Shown: positions 1 through 11,590 of the stretch, in pieces | Layout of the letters: the number at the start of each line of letters is the position of its first letter | Numbering within the stretch: the stretch's first letter is position 1 | Assembly (NCBI GenBank): GCA_039654915.1 | Contig: CM077599.1 | Span: 25,729,501-25,793,500, forward strand | Source: Aquilaria yunnanensis | Lineage: Eukaryota; Streptophyta; Magnoliopsida; Malvales; Thymelaeaceae | Reading direction: 5' to 3' | Length of the DNA: 64,000 nucleotides | Made by a program: the position numbers and the translations under genes | Notes under the pieces: model-generated | What the model was told of the DNA's origin: nothing | The model's database searches: none | What the model saw: the letters and a program-made list of their open reading frames with translations, nothing else

Positions 1-599
1 TTTATTCTTTTCATTCTTTTTATTAATAAAGAAAACTAAAAAAAATTATATTTTTAAAAGAAATAAATAAAATATTATTGAAAAATATTAACTCAAAAAT
101 TTTACGCTTTTTATTCTTTTTAATAAAGAAAACTAAAAAAATTATATATTAATAGATAATTAATATATTAGTCTAAAGTTTTTTTATTTTTTATTTTTTA
201 TAAAGAAAAAAATTTATTTATATATTTTATTTTAAAAATATTTCCGAGCCATGGATCCTGGCGGATCATTTGGTCATGGAGTTTTAATTAAATTTTTTTA
301 TTTCATTAATTATTAATTTTAAAGATGTATTAAAAGAATGGTTTTATGTTTATTTATTTATTTATTTTATTTTTGAATTATTTCATTATGTTTGTTTATT
401 AAAAGGAATAAAAACTTTGTTTCAAAATAAAAAAAAGTAATTTTTATTAGCCTTTAGAAAATTATTCACATAAAATTCCTTTTTTATCTTTTAATCATAA
501 AAAAATTCAATTAATAAAGTGGGGCTTTTTGGCCATCCACTTTAATAATACAATAATAATAAAAGTTAGCACAATTAATATAGTTAGATTAGTTGGATT

Positions 600-1445
600 A
601 GTTAGTTAATAACAATAAAAAAGGTTAGTAAAAGTTAGATTAAATTAATTAACAACAATAATAAAAATTAGCCAAGTTTAATTAAATTAATGGTTAACAA
701 CAATAATAAAAAGTTAGTCAAGTTAATTAAGTTAATTAATTACAACAAAAATAAAAGTTAGACAATTTAATTAATTTAATTAATTAACAACAATAATAAA
801 AGTTAGCCAAGTTTAATTAAGTTAATTAATTAACAACAATAAATAAAAATTAACCAAGTTTAATTAAGTTAATTAATTAACAACAATAAATAAAAGTTAG
901 CCAAGTTTAATTAAGTTAATTAATTAACAACAATAAATAAAAATTAGCCAAGTTTAATTAAGTTAATTAATTAACAACAATAAATAAAAATTAGCCAAGT
1001 TTAATTAAGTTAATTAATTAACAACAATAAATAAAAGTTAGCCAAGTTTAATTAAGTTAATTAATTACAACAAAAATAAAAGTTAGCCAAGTTTAATTAA
1101 GTTAATTAATTACAACAAAAATAAAAGTTAGACAATTTAATTAATTATTAACAACAATAATAATAAAAGTTAGCCAAGTTTAATTAAGTTAATTAATTAA
1201 CAACAATAAATAAAAATTAACCAAGTTTAATTAAGTTAATTAATTAACAACAATAAATAAAAGTTAGCCAAGTTTAATTAAGTTAATTAATTACAACAAA
1301 AATAAAAGTTAGCCAAGTTTAATTAAGTTAATTAATTACAACAAAAATAAAAGTTAGCCAAGTTTAATTAAGTTAATTAATTAACAACAAAAATAAAAGT
1401 TAGACAATTTAATTAATTATTAACAACAATAATAATAAAGGTTAG
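600..1445. repeat. Tandem array, about 47-bp unit
   Basis: The motif GTTAGCCAAGTTTAATTAAG recurs at close to 47-bp spacing; the GCC of successive units falls near 806, 900, 947, 994 and 1041. Some units are 45 bp (AATTACAACAAAAATAA in place of AATTAACAACAATAAATAA) and some read AACC instead of AGCC. Roughly 15 to 18 units are present, more degenerate at both edges. The array lies in the leader/U5 side of the LTR element called here. Confidence 0.9.
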
Positions 1446-2129
1446 TAAAAATTAGCAAGTTAGTTGTTAGTTGCTAATAACAAAAAAAAAAAAGGTTAGT
1501 AATAATAACAATAATAAACAAATAAAAATTAAAATAGTTAGGAATTAATTCTGCAAGAACAAAATAAAAGGTTAGTGACCAAAGTGAAAGAAATTGAAAA
1601 GATAGAAGACAAAACAAGAGTTATACCCTTTAGTTTTTGTTTTTGAATCCCAGGAAAGAGGCGCGACACGGACGGCGTGGGGGGAGGGAGGGGCAGCCAG
1701 GCGAGCGGCGGCGAGGGCACGGGGCGCAAGGGCGTGGGGGCGGAAGCGCAGGGCGACGGCGAGCACGGGCGGAGGGGCAACGGCGCGAAGCGGAGGGCGG
1801 TGGAGGAGCGGCGGGCAGCAGCCGGCGCAGGGAGAGAAGAAGAAAAGGGGAACGGCGCGGCGGCGGACGTCAGGCTGGGTACGACGGCGACGGCGGCGGG
1901 ACGGCCGGACGACGGCGGCAGGACGGCTGGGCGGAGGCGTGGTGGCCGGCGGACGGCGGTGGTGGGCACGGCGAGAGAGAGAGAGAGAGAGAGACGGAAC
2001 AGAGAAAAGAAAAAAAAAGTTTTGGCTTTCTGGGGAAGAAGGGAAGAGGGCTGGGGCTAAGGGCTGTAATTTTATTTTTTTTTAAAACGGAGCTCTAAGT
2101 TTTTTTGCTATTTTTTTCTGTGTTCATCA

Positions 2130-2165
2130 CTGAATTTGGAGGGGTATTTATAGAAGGAGTTTGGC
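2130..2165 (-). promoter_or_regulatory. Probable LTR core promoter (TATA box)
   Basis: On the minus strand CTATAAATACCCCTCC is followed about 25-30 bp later by an A/C-rich start region (ATTCAGTGATGAACACAG). Its position about 500 bp inside the TGTTGACACC terminus fits the U3/R boundary of an LTR. Confidence 0.45.
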
Positions 2166-2660
2166 TGAACTGTGGACGGATAAATTAATAAAAAATTTCA
2201 AACTTATCTCTTAAATTGGTAAAATGACAATTTTAGTCCTTTACGTCTCTCAGCCTCTGGATAAGTTCCTGAAGCTTCTGATTTTGACAATTTTGTCGTT
2301 TTCTGTCAATTTGAGCCAAAAACGTCGGCAGGCTCAAAATTTTATGTGACAAACTGCCAAATGCTCCTGGAACTTTCAGAATTTGTCAATTTTGCCTGAA
2401 ACTTCTTAATTTTGTCATTTTTACCTCAAACTTTTAAATTTTGTCATTTTTATGGAGTTTTCTTTTTTTCTTTCAAACATACACATATACACACATATAT
2501 CAAATCTTAAAAAAAAATATATATATATATTTTAAACTAATTAAAAAAATTTAGTAATAATAATAACAATAATAATAATAATACATTTTTTTATTTAATT
2601 TTTTTTATTTAATTTTTTTTAAAAATTATTTTTATGGCCGGACGAAATTGGGTGTCAACA

Positions 2661-2832
2661 GGTCTTCACATTAAAACTTGGAATTTTGAAATTCCCAATG
2701 GTCAGGTTTGCCATTGGAAATTATCGGCTTTAAAATTTCCAACGGCTAGGCTGTTAGAATTTCTTCTCTTTTTTCAACGACTCATTGCATTGAAAATTTG
2801 GTCATTGAAAAAAAATACATTTTTTTCTAGTG
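2661..2832. mobile_element. CACTA-like terminus (right end)
   Basis: The segment ends TTTTTTCTAGTG at 2832, which on the other strand begins CACTAGAAAAAAATG, a CACTA-type terminus. Inside it are subterminal CCAACGGCTAGG/CAACGAC words like those of the element ending at 20722. The LTR element at 1-2660 abuts it and probably inserted into it. The left end is not in the window. Confidence 0.5.
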
Positions 2833-3899
2833 TTTCTTTTTCACCAATAAAGCAATAACCCTCTCCCTATGAGTTTAGTTTTATCCATTGATTATCTTAA
2901 GTTTGAGTTATTGTTGTTGCTTATGATAGTTTAGAAGTCTTAGTGTTAGTTTATTAGTTAGTCTTGGTTTCATTAACTATTCTTGTTGCTTGCTTGCCAC
3001 TCTAATTTCCATGCCACTATCTTGTTACTTGTCTACTCTCCTTCTAATCATTTCATGCTTACCTGCGTCTAGATGCCTAGGAACTAGTTTTAGCCTTAGT
3101 CTGGAGGCATATTCTTCATGGGATATCAACCTCTACTTACCGCTCTACAAATGACAACCATGCAATTACTAACAAGTTTGAAGGATTAAAACTAGTGGTT
3201 GCTGCATCGCATTATGTGTCTTACTTTAACAATCCATCAACAATATTGCCCCTCTTAATTTATTGCTAGTGTCCGTAACTAATTCACCAAGCTTGAAGTG
3301 TAGTAGAATTAGAATTGCTTGCTGAAGGTTAGGTTTTAAGCTTAAATCCATCATTTTATTAAGTTGTTTCCTTTTAGCGCTCTATAATTTCTGGTGACTT
3401 TATTATATTCAAGGCAAAATAATTAACCTTATCCACTATTTTCATTCCTCTCTATGTGTGTTTCTATATATATATATCATAATTAAAAAAACAAAGTTTA
3501 TAAGCTATCTTTAATGAAGTGTTAAATCATCAAAACAAGCAGCAAAAATAAAGAAAACACCTAAAAGGAGAAACCTTGACCAATTTGTATTATTATTATA
3601 TCGTCAACCTTTATTCCTCTAACTGACGCACCTGAAGCCTGGTTTGAGTGATAAGGAGGCACCTTTCAGGGAGCATGCCTGATAAACTCAAATCTCTACA
3701 AGTGAAAACTCTAACAACAACAATAATAATCCTCTCCGGAGTTGGAGTAAAAGAACAAAAAAGAAAATAGTGTAAGACTTATGTGCGCCTAGGGGAAGTG
3801 TGCGCTAGGTCACATTATCTATTTATATCACTTGTTCAAACTTCAGACACCATGCTGAGTTTGGCGCAATGGTCATTTTATGGGCTGATAACTTGGCTG
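2833..3899. other. Intergenic, no gene seen
   Basis: Moderately AT-rich DNA without a credible ORF. The part from about 3600 to 3850, with GTGCGCCTAGGGGAAG and its neighbours, has the feel of an eroded LTR, but no termini or coding domain are visible. Confidence 0.4.
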
Positions 3900-5050
3900 G
3901 TGGGGGTCGCAAGGTGTTTTTAATCTTTTTTTTTTTCAACTTTTTCTTGCCTTTTTCTCATCGAGCTTTTTCTATTTTGTTTTTTTTTAGTATTCCGTTT
4001 TGTTTTTTGGGTTTTACCTTTTTTGAAAAAAAAATTTAGTTGTTTTTTTTTGTGCTTTTACTATATTCCTTTCCAACTTTCTCTTACTTTGTTTTAGTCT
4101 AGCATTTTATTTTATTTTTTTGTTTTACTCCTTTCTATTTTTATTAAATTGTTTTTCATCTTATGCCCTCTTTTCATCATCTTTTTCTATTTAACTGTTT
4201 TGCCTTGCCCCTTTTCCTTCTTTTGGTTTTTTTCTTCTTATTTCTATTTTTATTTTCTATTTAAATTTTGTTGTCTTTTTTCCAGTTTTATTCCTTTTTT
4301 TTTTTAAATTTTTAGATCTATACCAAGAGTAATACATAAAATAAAAAAATTTATAACATTAAATGAACATATTGAAAAGTACTGATTAATAATATTGAAA
4401 GAACATATTGATCCTGTTAAAAGAATAAATTGATAACATTAAAAGAACATATTGGTAATGTTCAATTAACATATTGACAAAATTGAAAGAATAAATTGAT
4501 AACATTAAAAATATATATTGATAACATTAAAACAAAAAATTATTTTTGCTCTTTTTTAGTTCCTATATATTTGTTCTTTTTTAGTTCATGTTTGGTCCTA
4601 GATGAACTCGATGTTTATTTTTTTATTAGTGACTATTTGTTTTTTTATTTGTATGTGTTTGTTCTTTTATTGGTTCATTTGTTTCTTTAGATGAACTAGA
4701 TATTTGTTCTTTTATTAGTAAATATTTATATTTTTATTAGTAACAATTTATTCTTTTATCAATTCCTACTTGTTCTCTTAGATAAATATTTTTTTATTCT
4801 CTTATTACTAACTGTTTGTTTTTCTTTATTAGTAGCTCTTTGTTCTCTTATTATTAGGTGTTTATTCTCTTGTTAGTTCATTTTTTTCCTAATTTAGATG
4901 AACTTGGTATTTTCTTTTTTATTAGTATTTTTTGTTTTTTTATCAGTTTCTTTTAGATAAAGTTGTTCTTTGTTCTTTTATTAGTAATAATTTGTTCTTT
5001 TATCAGTTCCTGCTTAAACAATGAAAACAGAGTTTATTGTGTTATCTTGT
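3900..5050. repeat. Low-complexity T-rich tract and short degenerate repeats
   Basis: From 3920 to 4310 the plus strand is almost pure T/C with scattered G. From 4370 to 4530 the words AACATATTGA and AACATTAAAAGAA recur at 30-40 bp. From 4560 to 5010 TTTGTTCTTTTATTAGTAA recurs with changes. Frames here encode only Phe/Leu/Tyr-rich low-complexity peptides and are not genes. Confidence 0.7.
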
Positions 5051-5900
5051 TTTAAATTTAATATAAGAGAGTATTTGAATCATGAATCCACCCAAAAAGA
5101 GACAACAATAAAGAAAAATAAAAAAATGGAAAAAGATAGACATATGGCTTAAAAGAACAAGAAGAAATAAGAATAATATAATATATCTAAGGGAAAGAGG
5201 TAGACAATTTTTTTTAAAGGAATAAAATGTGAAATAAAACAATAGACAAAACTTGAAATAATACCAAACACTGAAAAAGAAAAGGAGAAACTGGAAAAAG
5301 ACAAGAAAATGAAAATAAAGAAAATAAAATTGAAAAAGGTAATTATAAGACAAAACTAAGCAAATAAAACAAAGAACAAAGAACCAGAAAATGAAAAATA
5401 AATAAAGAAAGAAATAAAAGAATAAGGAGAAATATAAAAGAAAAATGAAAATGGGGGTTGCTGGTGTTCAAGCTCAAGCCCAACTGCCCCTACATTAGCG
5501 TATCATCCACTCTACCCAACACACAAGTTTGTCATGAGCTCGCAAAAAATCTGAAAGTCTAATGGGTGTTCGTGAGGGCATGATTGCTCACTTTTATGAG
5601 TAACAGTATCAAAATGACAATTACTGGATTTTTCACGGATGGCACACGTCATAAGCTTGGTCTATGAAAGAGTTACTCATAGTTTGAATTAGCAATTTTC
5701 CCTTAACCCAAGTGCAAAGTATAGTCCTTTTTGGCTTATTGGTTGCAATTGTAGTACAGCTTCAAAGACCAAATGTACGTTTCTAAAACAACATGGAGCA
5801 AACTGTTTTGTCACCAAAATATGAGGGAATTTATTGAAATTACTGTTTCTTCTTAAAGAACATTTTCTCATAGAACTTTGCATACTTTTCTATTGGCCAA
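5051..5900. other. Intergenic, A-rich then unassigned
   Basis: From 5051 to about 5450 the strand is an A/G-rich mirror of the preceding T-rich tract. The rest is unassigned single-copy-looking DNA. I see no gene. Confidence 0.4.
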
Positions 5901-6424
5901 AATAATTTTTGGTCCCTCGAACTATAGTGACTCAGTAAGAAGAGACTATGTAGTTTAGTGCAATGTAACCCAGCCCCCAAACTTTGAATCATGGCGCACT
6001 TTACCATCTTGACCAAAAGTCCGTTACTTGACTAACCTATAAAAAAAAATAGACAATTGTGTGTTTAGTTAGTCATCTTCTTAACTTCTCTGTTTTATAT
6101 CTTATAATTTAACATTTACAAATCTAAGCCTTGACATGAAACATTTTAATTTTTTTTTTCCTAAAGTTTGAATGAGAACCCATAAAATACAATTAATTAA
6201 AAAATATAATTAATTACAAAATTAATTTTATTTTTCCATAAAAGTAAAATAAAAAATATTACAAATATAGTTAATTAACAGAAAATATATTCAATTAGAA
6301 AATTAATTTTTATTTTTCTTCAGTTCAAATGGGAACCCAAAAAAAATAAATTAATTAAAAGAATATAATTAATTACAAAAATATATTCAATTAGAAAAAT
6401 ATACAGTTTTATTTTTGTTCCGTT

Positions 6425-6955
6425 TCGAATGAGCAGGTGGTGCAGATCGCATGGCGATTCAGCTAGCTCAGTGCGGTGTTGGCGATTCAACTGGCTCGGG
6501 GCGGTGGGTCGCTTGGGTTTCGGGTGGGATTGGCTTGCCTCGACTGATAAGGTTTGAGAGGTGGAAATCCTCAGGACCGTCTCTGCTGGTCCGCCCGACG
6601 AGATGCAGGATGAAGCATTCAGGTGTCTGTGGTGGTAGGGAGCTCGGCAGTGGCATGGAGGAGATTCAGTTCCGGGATTCCAAGGAAGCAGCAGCGACGA
6701 TGGTGGCCCAGACCTGCTTATAGGCGACGGTGGCGACGGGTGGAGATCGAGTGGAAGTGGAAGACAATGGAGGCGGTTGTAACGGAGTGGAAGGAGGCGG
6801 AGAAGCGCACATAACGATGCAGCCGATGGTGGAGTGTGAAATCGTGGACGGAGGAGGGGAGATTTGGGGGGCTGAGTTGGGGATGGCGGTGGGAAGCACG
6901 CAAGGAAGTGGCGGTGAAGAGTTTATGTTTAGGTTCGATTATCATTAAGTGCTTC
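6425..6955. other. GC-rich island between AT-rich repeat arms, possible captured gene fragment
   Basis: A sharp change to G/C-rich sequence contains short overlapping frames on both strands (for example 6451-6723 on plus) with no recognised domain. The flanks near 5920 and 7700 share short inverted matches (CCTCGAACTAT and GACTCAGTAA against their complements). This suggests a transposon carrying a host fragment, but I found no target duplication. The Mutator-like MITE at 7023 lies in the right arm. Function is unknown and probably none. Confidence 0.3.
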
Positions 6956-7022
6956 AAATTAAGTATTTTTGTGATTTAGTGACTAAGATTTTAAATGTCT
7001 ACAATTAGGTCACTGAACAGTT

Positions 7023-7609
7023 GAGTAACTTGCATAAATACTCCACAACCTTCAGTCATTGTTTCTTTTTAATCCTTAACCCATTAAATATTCTGTTTTG
7101 GTTCTAAATCTATTAAAATTGTTTCATTTTGGTCAATCACCAGATGAAATTCATTAAATCAGAATAATTTTTTGACATAAACTTTTAAAATTTTAATTTA
7201 AATATTCGATAACTGTCTTCTGATAAATTTAAACAATTTGATTTTTTTCCAATAAATAAAAATTTTAAATTAATATTTTTTTATTTTTAAATCAAATATT
7301 TTCAATTTACAAAGAGAAAAAAATGTGTTTTGAATTTTTCATTAACTATAAAAAAATTATTATACAGATTAAATTTATTATAAGACAGTTACCAGATAGT
7401 TTAGATTATGATCTAAAAAGTTATTATCAGGCAAATACTATGAGTTAACAAATTTCATCAAATTAGGACAAAAATGAAATATTTTTAATTGATTTAGGAT
7501 TAAAATGAAACATTTTTAATAGGCTTAGGACTAAAACAGAATATTCAATAAGTTAGGTATTAAAAAGAAACAATAACTAAAGGTTAAGAACCATTTATAA
7601 AATTTATTC
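7023..7609. mobile_element. Mutator-like MITE with long inverted arms, copy 1
   Basis: 587-bp non-autonomous element. The outer ends are GAGTAACTTGCATAAAT and its imperfect complement ATTTATAAAATTTATTC; the arms carry inverted words such as ATTTAGGACTAAAACAGAA. Flanks are CTGAACAGTT (7013-7022) and TTGAACAATT (7610-7619), which differ at two of ten bases. That fits the 9-11 bp duplication made by Mutator-like transposases. Same family as 15642-16223 and 54922-55741. No coding capacity. Confidence 0.85.
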
Positions 7610-7619
7610 TTGAACAATT

Positions 7620-8384
7620 AAAAATCTAACAGTCTTAACGTCAAGTTGACCGAGTTACTGAGTCAATAACATAAAATGTTCTATGTTTCATAGTTCGAAG
7701 GAGCAAATTGATTGAGTCACAAGGTAGAAACTAAAGTAAGTAGGGATTTTGGCCTTTTTATATTTTAGTACTAAAATTTTTAACTCTTTTAAATGAGTCA
7801 TAAATATTTGCAACTCTATAAAATTAGTCCTAAAACTATTAAGTTTCTGATATAAAATTTTTTAAAATTTAATTTAAATTATTTATTAACTATCTTCCAG
7901 TAAATTCAAATTGTGCAATAATTTCTAGATAGTGAACGAATTATTTGTAAATCATCAATTTTCCTTACTGTATGAAAAGTAAAAAATTTTACAATATGAA
8001 AAAAATTAAGGACGAAGGACGGCTCTTATTTACGGTGGCAAGAAAAAGACAGCTGAAACATAGGACACATTCTTTTACAGCGCAGAGGCTGTTAACTGAT
8101 GACTGTAAAAAATCAGAATTTGAATGCAAAAGATCAATAAACTTGGACGCAAAATTCAATACACTTTTTGCTGCTGTCCTAAGAACACAAGATTCAGTGA
8201 CTTGAATGCAAAAGATCAATACACTGTACTGCTAGGCGCTGTACTGGTAATAGTACTCGAGCCCTAAACTAACTGAAGTTAGGTACTAAACCTTGTCTCT
8301 CCATTTTAATGGTTTGGTGCTAATTTTCCTACAAATTCATGATTTTATGACCTAAGTCTACTCCAACAAAGGGCTCTCCTTTTC
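7620..8384. other. Intergenic with partial MULE-like remnant
   Basis: Positions 7740-7960 resemble one arm of the Mutator-like MITE family (AACTATCTTCCAGTAAATTC, TAGTCCTAAAACTATTAAG), apparently a half copy without termini. The frames at 7972-8219 on both strands have no recognisable domain, and the word TTGAATGCAAAAGATCAATA is repeated at 8120 and 8202. No gene is called. Confidence 0.35.
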
Positions 8385-9741
8385 CACTATAACATAAATA
8401 GAAAACGCAGCGAGGTAAAGCAACAAAAAAATTTTCATTGTAAAAGATTTCATTAGTTTCTTGTGATGACAAAGTAAATGAAAATTGAATATGTAATGAC
8501 TAAAGCAATGACTCAATATATGCTGCATTATTTTTTCATTGCAAATTTGTTGCTTCTTAAGCAATGAACGTGAATTCCCCTTTACTTCTTCGTTGTTTCT
8601 TCATTGCACAGTTTCCAAGCTGCAAGTATCTAGAAGCAGAAAATAATTAAATTTAAGTTTGACAAAAAATGGGGTGAGAGAAAGAAGCAATGTCATATAT
8701 ATACTTGTTGCTTTTGTTGCTTTACTCTAACCTAATTTTTTTCTACAGGGAATTTCTTGTTATTTTCTAGCCTCCCTTCTTTTCTCTCCCTCTGACGTTG
8801 TCTTGTCCATTTTTCTTTCGCTTTCTTCTTTGTATCGTGCCTCTACGTAAAGAAAGAGAGTTTAAAGAGAAAGGATGGCTTTTGATCAGTGGTTCTACTT
8901 GATCCTTTTCTTTATTGTGCCTACAAATTTGTGTCTATGTTTTCTGGAAATTCTCGCATCTAATGGTCCCAGGTAGTTTCAAAGATTGGCTTCTTTATTG
9001 ATTGTGGGCTGAAGAGACTTTGTTTTGTGCAGGTGAATCTACAGGTCTTGGAGCTCCGTTCTCTCCTTGCACGCTTTCAATCAACTCCGTCACTGCCAAC
9101 GCCCCTTCCGACGTCGTCATTTATAGCAGTGGCAAGAAGTTCTTCTTTTATGAAGGCAAGAAAATGACTCAAGCTCCATTCCTTCCCTCTCGGTGCCATT
9201 GCAAACAAAGATAAAGATGTTGTTCTTGATGATGATCTCAATGAAGGTGTGGAGGTTTGAAGGTGTTTTTCTTTTTTTTATCAGGAATTTAAGGAATTTA
9301 TGCTTGTATTATTTGATTGTACTTTTAAGATGTTTTATGTATATTTATTTTATGGTTAATTAATTTTAGGATTCTAAATTATTTATCATAGTTTTTATTC
9401 ATTTTTTCATTTATTTTTTTTAATTTAAATTATTGTATTTATATGTAAATTTATTTATCAAGTTAGATTACATAATATAAAAGTTATTTGAGATTAAAAA
9501 AACCTTCTTTCGTTGTTTTATTATTGCTGACTTATTGTTTTTTCACAATGGAAAAGTAACATAATTGTGTCGTTGCTTTTTTATAACGTATAAGCAATGC
9601 AATCTAGTCATTGCTTTCTAAAAGCAACAATCATTTTACCAACAAATTTATAATGCCTCATTTTCATTATTTTTTTCATATGAAAGCAATGAATTTGCAA
9701 CAATTTATCCTGTTGTATTTTTTTCCTTCTATGTTACAGTG
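8385..9741. mobile_element. Non-autonomous CACTA element with target duplication
   Basis: The left terminus at 8385 is CACTATAACATAAATAGAAA. The right terminus, read on the complement from 9741, is CACTGTAACATAGAAGGAAA, so the two 20-bp ends match at all but a few positions. The bases just outside are TTC (8382-8384) and TTC (9742-9744), the 3-bp duplication typical of CACTA elements. Subterminal regions repeat GCAATGA/GCAACA words in both orientations. There is no transposase; length is 1357 bp. The interior (8860-9240) is less AT-rich and looks like a captured gene fragment. Confidence 0.85.
8875..9240 (+). pseudogene. Possible captured gene fragment inside the CACTA element
   Basis: GC-balanced stretch within the CACTA element. 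A frame from ATG 8875 (MAFDQWFYLILF...) ends at a stop beside a plausible splice donor (CCCAG/GTAGTT near 8971). Two plausible acceptors follow near 9032 and 9043 (GTGCAG, CTACAG). Downstream, one frame reads LELRSLLARFQSTPSLP, which resembles an organelle presequence, and another continues to 9214. I recognise no family. The exon-like pattern with no complete product is what gene capture by a CACTA element would leave. Confidence 0.3.
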
Positions 9742-10689
9742 TTCCAATTAGATTAATTAAGGACCAAATTTATCACTGAAAAGTATTGAAATGAGCAAAT
9801 ATGTTACAAATGTTTTAAGTTCGTCAAATCTCATTCTAAAGTTTTCTTTGAGAGCAACTGGCGTTAAGTGACCATGAAATGAATGGGAAAAATAACAATT
9901 TTAGAACTTGATTCTTTGTGTTTCTTCCACTAGTGCCTTAACTTTGGCTATCTAATGATCATGGCATCTTCTTCACCATTTTCTTGCTTAGGTTTTGCAA
10001 CCCGCTAGCTGGAAAGAGCGGTGCTCTGAGCCACAATAAATGGCGCACTGTGGATTTTGCCAATCCCTTGGAAAGACAAAAAGGAATACATATTCTCATA
10101 AAGGGATCGATCATTCAAGAAGATACTGAGCACATTAAAGGAAATGATCTCTTGGCTTGACATTTCCAATAGGAGGAATTGAACAGGTTTACTGTTCGAT
10201 TCAGATGTGGAATTTTGGGCTGTATAGAAGGGTTTTGCTTATAAGAGATTTAGGAAGGGAAGATGCATCGAAACTTCCATGGTTCATGATAGTTGGGGCA
10301 AAATTTTACTAATACATTATTTTTAATTTTTTTTTTTTCACTTAACTTGTATATCAATTAAGCTGTGATAAATTTTATCAAATTTTTAGGGTCATTTTAA
10401 AAATATTTGAAAAGTATAAGGAGTAAAATGAAAATTTTCAAAAAGTATTAGGACCAAATTGTAATTTTAGAAAAATTAAGGACTAGTGTTGTAATTTTGA
10501 GTGAGAGTTGAAAATAAGGGTATTATAGTAAAGTTAACATAAAAAATTTATTACATATGAAAATGGTATAAAAAATTTGGAATAGCAAAAAATTACAAAG
10601 AATTTGGATGGAGTACCGAGTACTATATAATGGATTCAAATTATTTTAGGCACAAAAAGATTTAGATAAAAAAAACTATAGTAATTCAA
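9742..10689. other. Intergenic, unassigned repeats
   Basis: No credible ORF. At 10380-10540 phrases such as GGACCAAATTGTAATTTTAG recur in slightly changed form, as in eroded transposon arms. Termini were not found. Confidence 0.35.
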
Positions 10690-10909
10690 TACATGCAAGT
10701 GTCTTTTATTGAGGAGAAATGGAGGAGTTTTTCTATCAATGGGAGGGATAGTTGTGTGTTAAAAGAAAAATTAAAGATGTTAAGGGTAGTCTAAAGAGTT
10801 GGAGCAAAGAAGTACATAGAAAATTGGACGATGAAATCAGTGAATTAAAAGAGAAACTACCAGTATGGGGTGCTGAAGCAGAAAGGTATCAGATGTCAAG
10901 TGTGGAAAT

Positions 10910-11590
10910 TTGGGAGGAAACAGATTAAGTGGTGTGATTCATGAAGTAATCAGCAACACTACTCAATCTGCTTTCACGAAGGGCAGACATATCTTGGACA
11001 GTGTGCTGGTGGTTAATGAGCTTGTTGATCTGGCAAAGAGGAGGAAGGGCAAAATGGGGGTTTTGAAGGTTGATTTCGAAAGAGCTTATAACTTGGCCAA
11101 CTGGAATTTTCTGCTTATGGTGATGAAACAAATGGGGTTTGGTGATAAATAGTTGTGTTGTTGCTATATTAGTCAATGGAAGTCCCACCAAATATTAAGA
11201 CAATGTGACCCCTTGGCTCCGTACCTATTTTTAATAGTGGCTGAAGGTTACCATTATCTTGCTGAGGAGGCTCTCAGAACAGGGGAGCTGGTAACAATTC
11301 TATCGAAGGAACCAGAGGCGTCGGCTGGATTAGAATTGTCACAACTCCAGTACGCAGATGATACAATAATGTTAGGGGAGTTGTTAGAACAGAATATACT
11401 ACAGATGAGAAGGATCCTCGACTGTTTTCAGCTGGTGTCCGGACTAAAAGTGAACTTATTGAAGAGTGATTTGGTTGGAATTAATATTGCAGAGGAAGAA
11501 GTGCGTTGGATGGCAAAGAAATTTGGTTGTAAACCTGGTAATCTCCCTTTTATGTATCTGGGACTCTCGGTGGGGGGGAGACGGGGGTGT
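10910..11590 (+). pseudogene. LINE reverse transcriptase fragment
   Basis: The translation shows QSAFTKGRHILDSVLVVNEL, LKVDFERAYN (expected KVDFEKAYD), CDPLAPYLFLIVAE (RQGDPLSP block with a deletion before it) and the catalytic block QYADDT at about 11350. It then reads LVSGLKVNLLKSDLVGIN and LPFMYLGLSVGG, the usual order in plant L1 reverse transcriptases. A TAG stop near 11150 and a deletion ahead of the CDPLAP block break the frame. Reading stops at the insertion at about 11590. Confidence 0.85.

Larger units (their letters stand above)
1..2660 (-). mobile_element. LTR retrotransposon end (LTR plus leader), truncated by window edge
   Basis: Read on the minus strand, the sequence beginning at 2660 starts TGTTGACACCCAATTTCGTC, the type of 5' terminus common in plant LTR retrotransposons. 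About 510 bp downstream is a TATA-box context (CTTCTATAAATACCCC, near 2150), followed by a probable transcription start region near 2110-2130, a GA/CT repeat near 1975-1995 and a very GC-rich leader (1640-2050). The tandem array at 600-1440 and AT-rich DNA to position 1 follow. No gag or pol coding is visible, and the other end lies outside the window, so LTR length and superfamily (Ty3/gypsy is my guess) are inferred. Long frames in the GC-rich part are low-complexity Arg/Gly/Pro and not credible proteins. Confidence 0.55.

Noticed and set aside
600..1445. Possible CRISPR-like array
   Set aside because: The repeats are contiguous 47-bp tandem units without unique spacers, in a plant nuclear context.
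1538..2098. Long overlapping frames on both strands in the GC-rich start region
   Set aside because: Translations are low-complexity Pro/Ala/Ser or Arg/Gly and the region is the leader of an LTR element.
5042..5353. 103-codon minus frame rich in Phe/Leu/Tyr, resembling a membrane protein
   Set aside because: It comes from an A-rich low-complexity tract and has no defined transmembrane pattern or homology I recognise.
5910..7720. Complete Pack-MULE around the GC-rich island
   Set aside because: Only about 20 bp of inverted similarity and no matching 9-bp flanks; kept as a candidate in the findings rather than a called element.
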